Source: Nocardioides mesophilus
Lineage (GTDB): Bacteria > Actinomycetota > Actinomycetes > Propionibacteriales > Nocardioidaceae
Direction of reading: 5' to 3'
Assembly (NCBI RefSeq): GCF_014395785.1
Contig: NZ_CP060713.1
Coordinates: 276,501 to 340,500 of the forward strand
Length of the DNA: 64,000 nt
Shown here: positions 17,583 through 26,813 of the stretch, piece after piece
How positions within the stretch are numbered: position 1 is the stretch's first letter
Layout of the letters: every line of letters starts with the position of its first letter
Program-made: the position numbers and the translations under genes
Notes under the pieces: generated by a model
The model's input: only the letters and a program-made list of their open reading frames with translations
Told to the model about the DNA's origin: nothing
The model's database searches: none

Positions 17583-19550
17583 GTGAAGACGCAGAAGAGG
17601 CGTCCCCCCGCGGCACGCCGTCGAGCAGCTCGTGCGCTGGCCGTTCTCGGGCTCCTGCCGATCGTATTGACCGTGCCGGCGATGGCCGCACAAGGCAGCA
17701 TCGACCACGTCGAACCTGGCAGCGACTCATTCCAGGTGCTCTACTCACTCACTGGTTCAGATGCAGAAGCCGCACCTGACCTCAGCTCACTGACGGTGAC
17801 TCTCGACGGCAAGCCGCTGACCGCTGATGCTGAGCTCGCATCCGATGCCCAGACTGCCGTCCGGCGCACTGCGATCCTGGCCATCGACGTCAGTCAGAGC
17901 ATGCGTCAGAACAACAAGTTCGAAGAGGCGCAGAACGCCGCGAAGGTCTTCCTCGGCTCAGCCCCGGAGGATCTCTACGTGGGGATCGTGACGTTCGCCG
18001 GCGACGTCACCGTGGCGCAGGAGCCGTCACTCGACCGGGCCACGTCCAGGACGGTGCTCGACGGGCTGACGCTGTCTCGCCAGACCCGCCTCTACGACGG
18101 CATCCTCGAGGCCGTGTCGACGGCGGGTCTCGAGGGTTCCAGGAGCATTCTGGTGCTGTCGGACGGCAAGGACACGTCGACCACTCCGATCCAGCAGGTC
18201 ACGTCAGCCATCAAGACCGCCGGGATCAAGGTCGACGTCGTCGCCCTCGCACAGTCAGCCGACGACACCGCGCTGCTGCAACAACTCTCCGACGCGGGCA
18301 GCGGCACGGTCATAAGCGCTGAAGACCCGACCGCTCTGGCCGCCGTCTTCGCGGACGAGGCCAAGTCGCTCGCCAAGCAGCTGTTGATCAGCGTCGCTCC
18401 GCCACCCGGGAACACCGACAACGAAGGCACCCTCGAGATCTCGGTCGAGGCAGATGGCGAGACCTACACCGACAGCGCCTTCGTGACCGTCTCCGCCAAG
18501 AAGGCGCCCGGACCGGTGAAGGCGAAACCGACGGCTCTCGTGCCCGTGCAGGCTCCTCGGGTCATCATCTCCCACGACGCGATGCTGGCGGGCCTGGTGG
18601 GCGCCTCGCTCGCCGTGCTCCTTCTCCTGCTCACGGTGTTGGGCGCCTTCCGCGGCAGAAAGCGGGAGTCGGTGGAGGATCGGGTCGCTGCCTACACTCA
18701 GCGGGGAGCGCGTCGGAGGGCCAAGTCCGTGCCCGCCACACCTCAGGGAGTGACCGCCCAGGCAGTAGGGGTTGCGGAGAAGGCACTCGGATCCAGCGGA
18801 GGCCTCGAAGAGGCTCTCGGGCAGAAACTCGAGGCAGCGGGTCTCTCCCTCAAGCCGGCGGAGTGGCTGCTGGCGCATGCCGCCATCGCCTTCGTGGTCG
18901 GCGTTGCTGCACTCCTGCTCAGCTCCGGAAACGTCTTCGTCATGCTCGGTGGCATCTTCGTGGGTTTGCTGGTTCCTTGGGCGTACCTGTCGTTCAAGAC
19001 CGGCCGGCGTACCAAGCGCTTCAAGGCTCAGCTCGCCGACACGCTGCAGCTGATGTCCGGCAGCCTCTCGGCGGGGCTGTCCCTCGCCCAGTCCGTGGAC
19101 ACGGTGGTCCGAGAGGGCTCCGACCCGATCTCGGGAGAGTTCCGCCGGGCGATCGTCGAGTCCCGGTTGGGGGTCGAGATCGAGGATGCCCTGGCCGGCA
19201 TTGCAGACCGCATGGAGAGCAAGGACTTCGAGTGGGTGGTGATGGCGATCCGGATCCAGCGTGAAGTCGGCGGAAACCTCGCCGAGCTTCTCAACAACGT
19301 CGCCGCTACCATCCGCGAGCGCGAGTACTTGGAACGTCAGGTCTTGGCACTCTCCGCGGAGGGACGGCTCTCCGTGTGGATCCTGGGTGGCCTGCCTCCG
19401 GGGTTCATGGCCTACCTGCTGGTCTCGAATCCGGATTATCTGCATCCCCTGATCAGCACGATGATCGGCTACATCCTGTTGGGTGTCATGGGGGTCCTGC
19501 TGACCGTTGGCATCCTTTGGATGAAGAAGCTCGTGAAGGTGGATGTGTGA
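17583..19550 (+). CDS. tadB: VWA domain-TadB fusion (pilus platform protein)
   Basis: 655 aa from GTG. A basic leader and hydrophobic segment (to about residue 36) look like a signal peptide. A von Willebrand A domain follows at about 90-275, with an intact MIDAS DxSxS at residues 102-106 (DVSQS) and VLSDGKDTS. A membrane segment lies near 333-355. The C-terminal half is the type II secretion F domain with segments near 435-475 and 600-650 and the SLSAGLSLAQSVD motif. Stand-alone TadB is about 300 aa, so the first 330 residues are an addition. It probably puts a metal-dependent binding domain outside the membrane, joined to the inner platform. Similar fusions occur in other actinobacteria. 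Confidence 0.9.
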   Translation: MKTQKRRPPAARRRAARALAVLGLLPIVLTVPAMAAQGSIDHVEPGSDSFQVLYSLTGSDAEAAPDLSSLTVTLDGKPLTADAELASDAQTAVRRTAILAIDVSQSMRQNNKFEEAQNAAKVFLGSAPEDLYVGIVTFAGDVTVAQEPSLDRATSRTVLDGLTLSRQTRLYDGILEAVSTAGLEGSRSILVLSDGKDTSTTPIQQVTSAIKTAGIKVDVVALAQSADDTALLQQLSDAGSGTVISAEDPTALAAVFADEAKSLAKQLLISVAPPPGNTDNEGTLEISVEADGETYTDSAFVTVSAKKAPGPVKAKPTALVPVQAPRVIISHDAMLAGLVGASLAVLLLLLTVLGAFRGRKRESVEDRVAAYTQRGARRRAKSVPATPQGVTAQAVGVAEKALGSSGGLEEALGQKLEAAGLSLKPAEWLLAHAAIAFVVGVAALLLSSGNVFVMLGGIFVGLLVPWAYLSFKTGRRTKRFKAQLADTLQLMSGSLSAGLSLAQSVDTVVREGSDPISGEFRRAIVESRLGVEIEDALAGIADRMESKDFEWVVMAIRIQREVGGNLAELLNNVAATIREREYLERQVLALSAEGRLSVWILGGLPPGFMAYLLVSNPDYLHPLISTMIGYILLGVMGVLLTVGILWMKKLVKVDV

Positions 19551-19551
19551 C

Positions 19552-20502
19552 ATGACCCCGTCATCGATCCTCATGATCGCCGGCCTGGTCGGCATCTTTC
19601 TCGCGATCATGCTCTCCCTGACTGCGGTCGGGGTTTTCGACAATGAGGCCCGCGGTGTGAGCAAGTCCTTGGCCGTCCTCGAGGCGTTCTCGGCGGCGCC
19701 GCCAGAGATGCGCAAGGAACTTGAGCCGTCCTTCAACGATCGGGTGGTAGCGCCGCTGCTCGACCGAACGCTGGCTCTCGGTAAGAAGCTCACGCCGTCC
19801 GACCATGGCGAGCGCATCCGGACCAAGCTCGAGGTCGCGGGCAACCCACCGGGGTGGTCGATTGACCGCGTCATCTCGTTGAAGTTCGTTGGCTTCGCGG
19901 TGGCGCTCATCATCAGCATGATCGTTGCTTTGCTATTCGGCTTTGGCTTCGCTCCCATGCTGGCTTTCTGTGTCATTGCGGCAGTGCTCGGTTATCTGGC
20001 ACCCAACCTCTACCTGTACCAGAAGGGGTACGACCGCACGCAGAAGATCCAGAAGGGCATGCCAGACGCGCTGGACCTCCTCACCATCTCGGTCGAGTCC
20101 GGACTGGGTTTCGACGCCGCAATCTCCCAGGTCGCCCGCAACACCGAAGGGCCTCTGTCAGACGAGTTCGCGCGAGTGCTGCAGGAGATGCAGATCGGCC
20201 TCGGCCGTGGCGCCGCGCTCCGCGCACTGGGTGATCGCACCCACGTCCCCGAGCTCAAGGGCTTCGTGTCAGCGATGGTGCAGGCCGACGCACTCGGCAT
20301 CCCTGTCGCTCAGGTGCTGCGCGTGCAGTCTCGCGAGATCCGCACCAAGCGTCGACAGCGCGCTGAAGAGCAGGCACAGAAGGTGGCGGTAAAAATCCTC
20401 ATTCCGCTGATCTTCTGCATCCTGCCCTGCCTGTTCATCGCGGTTCTAGGACCCGCCGCGATCGGGATTTACGAAGCCTTCTCGGGCACGCTCGGGCCGT
20501 GA
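19552..20502 (+). CDS. tadC: TadC pilus assembly platform protein
   Basis: 316 aa from the ATG at 19552, one base after the tadB stop; an ATG at 19543 is possible but lies too close to the AAGGTGG site. A membrane segment at 5-28 is followed by a second cluster near 105-155. The F domain has MPDALDLLTISVESGLGFDAAISQVA and a final membrane segment (LIFCILPCLFIAVLGPAAIGI). It partners TadB as the inner-membrane platform. The stop overlaps the histidine kinase start (GTGA). Confidence 0.92.
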   Translation: MTPSSILMIAGLVGIFLAIMLSLTAVGVFDNEARGVSKSLAVLEAFSAAPPEMRKELEPSFNDRVVAPLLDRTLALGKKLTPSDHGERIRTKLEVAGNPPGWSIDRVISLKFVGFAVALIISMIVALLFGFGFAPMLAFCVIAAVLGYLAPNLYLYQKGYDRTQKIQKGMPDALDLLTISVESGLGFDAAISQVARNTEGPLSDEFARVLQEMQIGLGRGAALRALGDRTHVPELKGFVSAMVQADALGIPVAQVLRVQSREIRTKRRQRAEEQAQKVAVKILIPLIFCILPCLFIAVLGPAAIGIYEAFSGTLGP

Positions 20503-22058
20503 ATCGCCTCGGGATTGCTCCTCGTGTCTTCTGCGTCGCTGCTGTCCTAGGGCTGAGCCTCGCGCTGCTGGACTCTGTCGCCCTCCAAGGCACCTTGATG
20601 CTTGCTGTGGTTGCTGGCTTGGCAGTGGCGGCTGATCTTTCCGACCGTCTGCCTGCGCGTTGGGTCGTGGGTGCCGAAGCTGCTGTGTCGGCGCTCATCG
20701 TCGGGATGGCCCTGCCGCAGGGTGTCTTGCTGCTGCCGTACCTCGTGGTGCCGGCGCTTGTCGCCGGCGCCATGCTGGGCGTCTGGCCTGTCTTGACGAC
20801 TGTCAGCATCGAAGTTCTGGCACTCGTCCTGGTCGTGCTGGTCTCTGGTCAGAGCACGCAGATAGACACTCTGACGGAGATCGTCGGCCCTTGGCTCTTC
20901 ACCACCCTAGGAGTCGGGTTGGTCAGTGCTCGACTTCGTGCGCTCAGGTCTTCAGGTGGCGTGGAACCGGACGCCTCCTACGAGTCAGCTCGGCGACTGC
21001 TCTCCCAGCTGCGCACCGTCGCAAGACGTCTGTCCTCAGGTCTCGACACTGTGACGATGTCGACGCAGTTGCTGTCTGCTGTGCATTCACACCTCGACGA
21101 CACGCACTCCGCCGTCTTCGTCAGAACCGAGGGTGGTGTGCTCGCGCCGCTCGGCTATCGGGGCGCCGGCGCACGCGAAGCGCTTTCACCGGATGGGCAG
21201 TTGTTGGAGCGCTGCTGGGCTGAGATGGAGCCGTTGTGCGAGGTCCAGGCCTCCGGCGCCGTCAATCGCCGGCAGCGCGTGGTGCTGCCGCTCCGCGTCG
21301 GTGTGCGGATGATAGGCGTAGTCATCGTCAACGCGGGCGAGGCACCCAGTTCCGCAGTCTTCACCGCCCTCATGCGCGAGGTCGACGAGTACGCGCTGCG
21401 GATCGAGACCGCGCTGGCGTTCGACGAGATCCGATCCATAGCGACGCTCGAGGAAAGGCACCGGCTCGCTCGGGAGATCCATGACGGCATCGCCCAGGAG
21501 ATCGCCTCCCTCGGTTACGTAGTCGATGACCTCGCCGCGAGCGCTTCCTCAGAGGGGCAACGTCGCAAGTTGGCTTCACTGCGTTCGGAGCTCACCCGCG
21601 TGGTCAGCGAGCTGCGGCTTTCGATTTTCGATTTGCGCAGCGACGTATCAGCCGGTCTGGGTTCAACGCTGTCGGACTACGTGCGCGAGGTCGGCGCTCG
21701 TTCGGGACTGACGGTGCATTTGACACTCGACGTAGCGCCGACCCGTCTGCGCAGCGAAGTCGAAGCCGAGCTCCTCCGCATTGCGCAAGAAGCCATCACC
21801 AACGCCCGCAAGCACTCCGGCGCGACTAACCTGTGGGTCGACTGCCGCATCCATCCTCCCTTCGCCCGCATCGCCGTCAAAGACGACGGCCGGGGACTTG
21901 GCGATCCTCGAGACGACTCCTATGGGATGACGATCATGCGAGAACGCTCCGACCGGATCGGCGCTGATCTTGACATCGCAACGGTCAACGGCGCTGACGG
22001 TGCTGAAGGCACCGTTGTCACGGTTAGGGTGGGCGTCGACGAGCACACCCTGGCCTGA
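20499..22058 (+). CDS. NarL/DegS-type sensor histidine kinase of the tad operon
   Basis: 519 aa from GTG. About five membrane segments fill residues 8-145, then a GAF-like sensory domain at about 175-305. The HisKA_3 dimerisation domain has the phospho-acceptor His328 in AREIHDGIAQEI. An HATPase_c domain follows with the N-box EAITNARKHSGA and Gly-rich box VKDDGRGLG. No periplasmic sensor domain is apparent. It is coupled to tadC by a 4-base overlap and followed 25 bp later by its response regulator, so it is made together with the pilus machine. Confidence 0.9.
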   Translation: MNRLGIAPRVFCVAAVLGLSLALLDSVALQGTLMLAVVAGLAVAADLSDRLPARWVVGAEAAVSALIVGMALPQGVLLLPYLVVPALVAGAMLGVWPVLTTVSIEVLALVLVVLVSGQSTQIDTLTEIVGPWLFTTLGVGLVSARLRALRSSGGVEPDASYESARRLLSQLRTVARRLSSGLDTVTMSTQLLSAVHSHLDDTHSAVFVRTEGGVLAPLGYRGAGAREALSPDGQLLERCWAEMEPLCEVQASGAVNRRQRVVLPLRVGVRMIGVVIVNAGEAPSSAVFTALMREVDEYALRIETALAFDEIRSIATLEERHRLAREIHDGIAQEIASLGYVVDDLAASASSEGQRRKLASLRSELTRVVSELRLSIFDLRSDVSAGLGSTLSDYVREVGARSGLTVHLTLDVAPTRLRSEVEAELLRIAQEAITNARKHSGATNLWVDCRIHPPFARIAVKDDGRGLGDPRDDSYGMTIMRERSDRIGADLDIATVNGADGAEGTVVTVRVGVDEHTLA

Positions 22059-22083
22059 CATCCGATCCCTTCAGGAGGTCCAC

Positions 22084-22722
22084 GTGAACGCGCCGGCCCA
22101 CACCGTAGTGCTCGTCGACGATCATGACCTGATTCGCCAGGGTCTGGCCCGTGCCTTCGAGCGGCATCCCGACTTCTGTGTCGTCGGCGAAGCTGCCAGC
22201 GTCGCAGCAGGCATTGATCTGGTGGCGCAACTCGCCCCCGCGGTGGTGGTGACCGACGTGCGGCTACCGGACGGCACCGGTCTGGATCTGGTGCGCGCCG
22301 TACGCAAGGGCAATTCCTCGATCGGCATCGTGGTGCTGACCATGTATGCCGGGGACGAGCAGCTCTTCGAAGCGCTCGACGCGGGCGCCTCGGCCTTCGT
22401 GGCGAAAGACGTGCCCTCAGACGACGTGGTGGCCGCAGCACGCCACGCCATAGTGTCTCCTCGTTCTTTCACGGCCGCGAGCCTTGCGGACGCAATGCGA
22501 CGCCGCATGAGTCCCTCAGGCCCGCAGCTCTCGCCGCGCGAGTCAGAAGTGCTCAAGCTGCTCGCTGAAGGCCTGGGCGTGGCGGCGATCGCCCGTCAGC
22601 TGTTCGTCAGCGAGTCAACAGCGAAGACCCACATCTCCAAGATCTACGAAAAGCTCGGAGCGGCGAATCGCGCCCAGGCGATCATGAACGCGATCCGTGC
22701 CGGTCTCCTGTCGGACAAGTGA
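22084..22722 (+). CDS. LuxR/NarL-family response regulator
   Basis: 212 aa. The GTG at 22084 is supported by AGGAGG at 22073-22078; the frame is open further upstream, inside the kinase gene. Receiver domain: acidic pair Asp12-Asp13, phospho-acceptor Asp58 in VTDVRLPDG, Thr in VVLTMYAG and Lys in FVAKDVPSDD, all present. The C-terminal LuxR helix-turn-helix spans about 150-205 (LSPRESEVLKLLAEGLGVAAIARQL). It is the likely partner of the kinase just upstream. The flp promoter 184 bp downstream is a natural candidate target. Confidence 0.92.
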   Translation: MNAPAHTVVLVDDHDLIRQGLARAFERHPDFCVVGEAASVAAGIDLVAQLAPAVVVTDVRLPDGTGLDLVRAVRKGNSSIGIVVLTMYAGDEQLFEALDAGASAFVAKDVPSDDVVAAARHAIVSPRSFTAASLADAMRRRMSPSGPQLSPRESEVLKLLAEGLGVAAIARQLFVSESTAKTHISKIYEKLGAANRAQAIMNAIRAGLLSDK

Positions 22723-22906
22723 GGACTGGTGTCCGCACAAGTGCAATAGATGGCCCACACGGGCTATCAAGTGCTAGTTCCGGATCGTCCTTTTGTGTCC
22801 CCAGTTCAGCCGTTTCACCGATGTTGTGGCGGTTGATCCTCCATCATTCTTGGTGTGTCAGGGATCCACCTGCGGGTTCCGCCGAACAACTCTGGGAGAT
22901 ACCACC
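22723..22906 (+). promoter_or_regulatory. leader region of the flp pilin genes
   Basis: 184 bp between the response regulator stop and the first pilin. It is AT-richer than its neighbours and ends in a GGGAG ribosome site at 22894-22898. The pilins need far more product than the machine, so a separate promoter here is expected. I cannot place -35/-10 boxes with confidence. Confidence 0.4.
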
Positions 22907-23119
22907 ATGCTTCAGTACATGCAGCGCCTCGTTCACCGCCGCGACAACGAGAAGGGCGCCTCGGCCGTTGAGTACGGCTTGCTGGTTGCAGCGATCGCGG
23001 CCATCATCGTCCTGATCGTGTTCGCGATCGGCAAGTTCGTCAAGCAGGGCTTCAAGGACACCTGCAGCGGCCTGCAGTCAGGCAGCTACTCCACCACGCC
23101 TGCCAGCTGCCCCTCCTGA
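22907..23119 (+). CDS. flp: Flp-family type IVb pilin (major candidate)
   Basis: 70 aa. The ATG at 22907 follows GGGAG by 8 bases; the frame is open back to 22793 without a site. Prepilin leader with basic RLVHRRDNEKG, then ASAVEYGLLVAAIAAIIVL. Cleavage is expected after the Gly, with Glu five residues into the mature protein and the Tyr next to it, both Flp hallmarks. Two C-terminal Cys (DTCSGL and ASCPS) could form a disulfide. It is followed at once by a strong terminator, which fits a short abundant transcript. Confidence 0.95.
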   Translation: MLQYMQRLVHRRDNEKGASAVEYGLLVAAIAAIIVLIVFAIGKFVKQGFKDTCSGLQSGSYSTTPASCPS

Positions 23120-23136
23120 TCCATCGGCTGGTAAAG

Positions 23137-23172
23137 GGCTGGGTGACGGCGACCGTCGTCACCCAGCCTTTT
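23137..23172 (+). terminator. intrinsic terminator between the two flp genes
   Basis: A perfect 12-bp stem, GGCTGGGTGACG (23137-23148) with CGTCACCCAGCC (23157-23168), an 8-base loop and TTTT directly after. Upstream AAA can pair with the T run. It is the best Rho-independent terminator in the window. Because flp copy 2 begins 20 bp later with its own ribosome site, read-through would set the ratio of the two pilins. Confidence 0.9.
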
Positions 23173-23192
23173 GCATTTTGAAGGAGGCGAAT

Positions 23193-23384
23193 ATGCCAAG
23201 ACGCATCACCCGCTGGGATGACCGCGGCGCATCTGCAGTCGAGTACAGCTTCCTCGTGGCGGCGATCGCTGCTGTCCTAGTGATGGTGCTCTTTTCACTT
23301 GGAAGGTTTACGGGCGCTACTTACGCAGATACCTGCCAGAGTCTGGCCTCCGGCGACTTCTCGGGATCCAACGCCTGTCCCTGA
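23193..23384 (+). CDS. second Flp-family pilin
   Basis: 63 aa. The ATG at 23193 has AAGGAGG five bases upstream (23181-23187). The prepilin motif is RGASAVEYSFLVAAIAAVLVMVLF, with Gly, Glu at +5 and Tyr, followed by one membrane segment and two Cys (DTCQSL and NACP). Its hydrophobic core closely matches copy 1, but the leader and tail differ. It may be a minor pilin. It converges with the membrane glycosyltransferase-like gene, 2 bp apart. Confidence 0.92.
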   Translation: MPRRITRWDDRGASAVEYSFLVAAIAAVLVMVLFSLGRFTGATYADTCQSLASGDFSGSNACP

Positions 23385-23386
23385 GC

Positions 23387-25683
23387 TCAGCCGAGCTCTA
23401 CACTCAGGACTGTGTAGTGTCCCCTTCTGAATACCACCTGCAGTCCCTGCACCCTTCGTAGGTCAACTATCGCCCCTGGTCCGCGCGAATCCATGAGCAC
23501 CCAGCTAGCAGGATGATCATCGAGGAACGCATTCCAACCATCGCTGGACGGATGCGTGAACAACGCATCGTTGTCCGACAAGAGCTTCGGGTCCCCCAGA
23601 AGCCCTCGGTCCAGGGCCTCGACTTGGCCGTGTAGGCCCAGCCCTCGATGACAAAGCGACGCTGAGTGAGCGCCGACATCCAGAAATGCCGAGCATCGCA
23701 GTCTTCAGGCGTCGGGAACGCCGGTCCGCAGTGCACATTGGTGATCACTGTCTCACCGGGCGCGGAATGATCCGACAGCCACAGCGCTGCCTGCCGCCCA
23801 TCATGCCCGTACGTCATCTCCGCACTCGGAGCCTTATCGTGTGGCACGTGACCGGTGACGAAGGCGATAGAGCGGGCAAGTCCCAGCCCGGTGACCACGA
23901 CCACGATGAGCCGCAGCGGGATCTGAATTCGCCCTCGGCTCGCGTCACGCACGACCAGCTTTGCAAGCATCAGTAAGACGACGATAATCGCCAGTGCTGG
24001 GAGATTCATCCAGAGTCGCAATACGGGGCTTTCGACCAATTTTCCGTCGACGGGGGCCGGTGCCTTCCAGTGCTCCGTAATTGCCCGTGCTCCGAAGAGA
24101 GCCAGGGCCGCGGCCATAGCCGCAGCCGCTGCAATCGCCACTGAGCGCCGTGTGACCATACCTTCGTACATCTTTTGCAATCCCCAAGCCGCTAGGACAC
24201 ATGCGGGCAGAGCGCTGGAGCGCCCGAAATAGAGCTGGCTACTGCCTCCGTGGCCCAGAAGAAAAGTGGCTCCGTATCCCGCTGCGGCCGCGCCACTGAG
24301 CCACCAAACGCGATTGTCCCACCTTGTTTCTGGGCTCGCGAACACGCCGAAGGCACCAACCGCCGGAACGAGCCACATGGCCAGCAAGGCAGCAGTCACT
24401 AGAAGTTGCCCAGAGAGCCCACTTCCCTGCATGCCGAGAGCCGACATAAAGTGTTTCGCGCTTTGGAGTGGAGCGAACTTCAATGTCTGCGTGTCACCGT
24501 GGTAAAGAACCAAGCCGCTCAACATGACAACACCCACAGTGGCGAGCAACCCTGCCCATGCTTGTGAGGAGGTGCGCAGACCACGGGTTAGGCGGAGAGC
24601 TAATACCGCGACGTAGCCGCACGCGAACATCGGGAGGAAGGTCACTTTTGCGCCTGAGAACGCAACCGAACCGAGCAGCAGGAGCGCCCAAGTGCTCAGT
24701 GGAACTACTCGCATGCGCAAGATTTCGCATGTCAACAACAGCATCGGCACCGCCAAAGCGAACGCAAAGGTCTGCGTCGGGCTGTGCACCAAGATCATCC
24801 CTTGTAGGAATCTCTCCTCGGGTACCGCTTCGCCGATAGCGGACCCCGTCACGTCGAAGCTGCCAACGAGAACCAGAATGGCCGGGGCGAGCAGACCTGC
24901 CCACACTCGACCCGAAACGCGCATTGCGAGAACCGCAGCACCGATTACCGTCAGCACGCTCAGTACCAACGGGTCAATGCGCCTGTAAAGCACTTCCGGT
25001 GACAGTCCCGTCGCCCATGAACTCGCCGCCGCGTGCGCGTGGAAAAACCATTGGTACGTCAAACTGCCCGGATACTCGATGTACGGGTAACTCGCAGGAA
25101 AGTGATAACGAAGTTCACCTATAAGTGCAAGGTGAAACATCTCGTCCGGATCGACGATGGAAGCACTTCCAAGCGGAAGTATGGCGAATACCCGCAGGCC
25201 GAACCACACCGCCAGGTAGACAACCAGTGCACCGAGACTCCACGCCGCCAGCCGGGGCAGCACCACAGGAGCAGCAAATTCAGGGCGTTTGAGGAGCCGC
25301 AGCGCTGCGTAGCCGCATATCAGAAGTGCCGGCAGTATGTAGAGCCTGGGGAACCCCGCCCATCGAAAGATGATGTAACAGGGGAGTTCCAACATGTAGC
25401 CAACGATCGCGCCGCACACCCAACCTTCTAAACGAGTCCGCAATTGGACAACGTCGGGATTAGCTGAACCTAGACGGTCGACGACGCGAGACCAGACGAC
25501 CCTTCCTGGTAACGCGATAACGAAGGTCCAGTACACAAGGTAGATCAGTGACTGCTCCGGATGCACACCGAAGCAGGCGAGTACCACCACGATCGATCCC
25601 ACCGCCGCGAACGCTGCTGCCGCGCCTCCGAAAATGTGAGAACGCCTGAGACGGACGAGCCGGTCCGATCTTGATGGATTCAC
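23387..25683 (-). CDS. large GT-C-like integral membrane protein (frame broken by one missing base)
   Basis: About 765 aa when one base is restored in the C run at 23593-23597. The GTG at 25683 overlaps the stop of the GT4 gene (GTGA). Around a dozen hydrophobic segments fill residues 15-620. The first large loop has SIVDPDEMFHLALIGELRYHF, an acidic motif in the place where GT-C glycosyltransferases hold their catalytic Asp/Glu. The soluble tail (WAYTAKSRPWTEGFWG, then in the other frame LLSDNDALFTHPSSDGWNAF) resembles the end of such proteins. Probably uses a polyprenyl-phosphate sugar, by inference. Base content is visibly lower in G+C than flanking genes. Confidence 0.7.
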
Positions 25684-26813
25684 ACAAGTGATTCTGCCAA
25701 GGCATTCTGCAGTCGTAGGCTCGACACTCGCCAATCGTGGTCGCGAGCCCACGTCAGGAAGCACGCTTCTCGACTGGTCGTCGAAACTTGCTCTATAAGC
25801 CGCAGGAGAAGATGGGTAAGCTTCTCGCTGTCTCTGCGGGACACGAGCAGTCCGGTTTCGTACGGACGAAACGTCTCCCTGGTCCCTCCGGAGGATCCCA
25901 CTAACACTGGCAGCCCGCACGCCTGCGCCTCAAGGAACACGATCCCGAAGGCCTCCGCCTCTAGTCCGAACCGTCGCGTCCTGCACGGCATCGCGAAAAC
26001 GTCGCCGGCGTCCGTGTAGGCGGGGACCTCCTCCCAGGGCACCGAGCCCGTGAAGATGACCGAGTCGCCCAGTCGGCGCCGTCGCGCCATCCGCTCAACG
26101 GCGGCCCTATGGGGACCGTCACCCACCAGCAGCAGCACCACATCCGGACGTTCCGCGAGCACCTGCGGCCAGGCTTTGACCAGCGTGTCCTGCCCCTTGC
26201 GCTTCACCATGCGGGCAGTGCACACGACCACGGGCGCGTCCGGCGGGATACCGAGCCGGGCGCGCACCTCCGCTCCCCCGCAGCCGGGGTAGAAGCGCTC
26301 GGTGTCGACACCCGGAGAGAGCGGCTGCATCCGGGCGGCTGCCTGGGGTGACAGTGCTGGTGCGATGCGGTCTCGGCACCACTCGCTGACGTAGGTCATC
26401 ACGTCCATGGAGTCGCCGATGCGTCGCAGCAGTCGGCGGGCGACGGGCACCCGCGCCCACCACACCTCATGGCCGTGAGTGAGCGCTACCATGCGTCGGG
26501 CACCGGCCCGTCGCAGCCGTGGCGCGAGCAGCCCGAGAGGCGCGGAGGCCCCGAAGACGATCCGGTCGCAGTCGTGATGCTGCATCACCTCGATCACACG
26601 GCGGGCCACCGCCGGCGTGGGCAGCAAGGTCGCGGCCGGGTCCCGGTACACCGGGAACGGAAGCTTTGCGTCGTAGTCGCGGTCGCCCGGCATCGAGGCG
26701 GTGTAGACGACGACCTCATCGGGGGGCAGCCGCTCGCACAACGCCAGGATGAAGGTCTCGATACCCCCACGCCGGGTCGGGAAGTCGTTGGTGACAAACA
26801 GGACCCGGCTCAC
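25680..26813 (-). CDS. pimB: GT4 glycosyltransferase, PimB'-like mannosyltransferase
   Basis: 377 aa. The GTG at 26813 overlaps the M48 peptidase stop (GTGA). The N-terminus VSRVLFVTNDFPTRRGGIETF is very close in pattern to PimB' (Rv2188c), which adds the second mannose in phosphatidylinositol mannoside synthesis from GDP-mannose. GT4 features follow: HGHEVWW, VVVCTARMVKRKGQDTL, and the EX7E region EAFGIVFLEAQACGLPVL. It lacks membrane segments and acts at the cytoplasmic face. Assignment to PimB' over another GT4 rests on N-terminal pattern and conserved position. Confidence 0.75.
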   Translation of the reverse strand: MSRVLFVTNDFPTRRGGIETFILALCERLPPDEVVVYTASMPGDRDYDAKLPFPVYRDPAATLLPTPAVARRVIEVMQHHDCDRIVFGASAPLGLLAPRLRRAGARRMVALTHGHEVWWARVPVARRLLRRIGDSMDVMTYVSEWCRDRIAPALSPQAAARMQPLSPGVDTERFYPGCGGAEVRARLGIPPDAPVVVCTARMVKRKGQDTLVKAWPQVLAERPDVVLLLVGDGPHRAAVERMARRRRLGDSVIFTGSVPWEEVPAYTDAGDVFAMPCRTRRFGLEAEAFGIVFLEAQACGLPVLVGSSGGTRETFRPYETGLLVSRRDSEKLTHLLLRLIEQVSTTSREACFLTWARDHDWRVSSLRLQNALAESLV

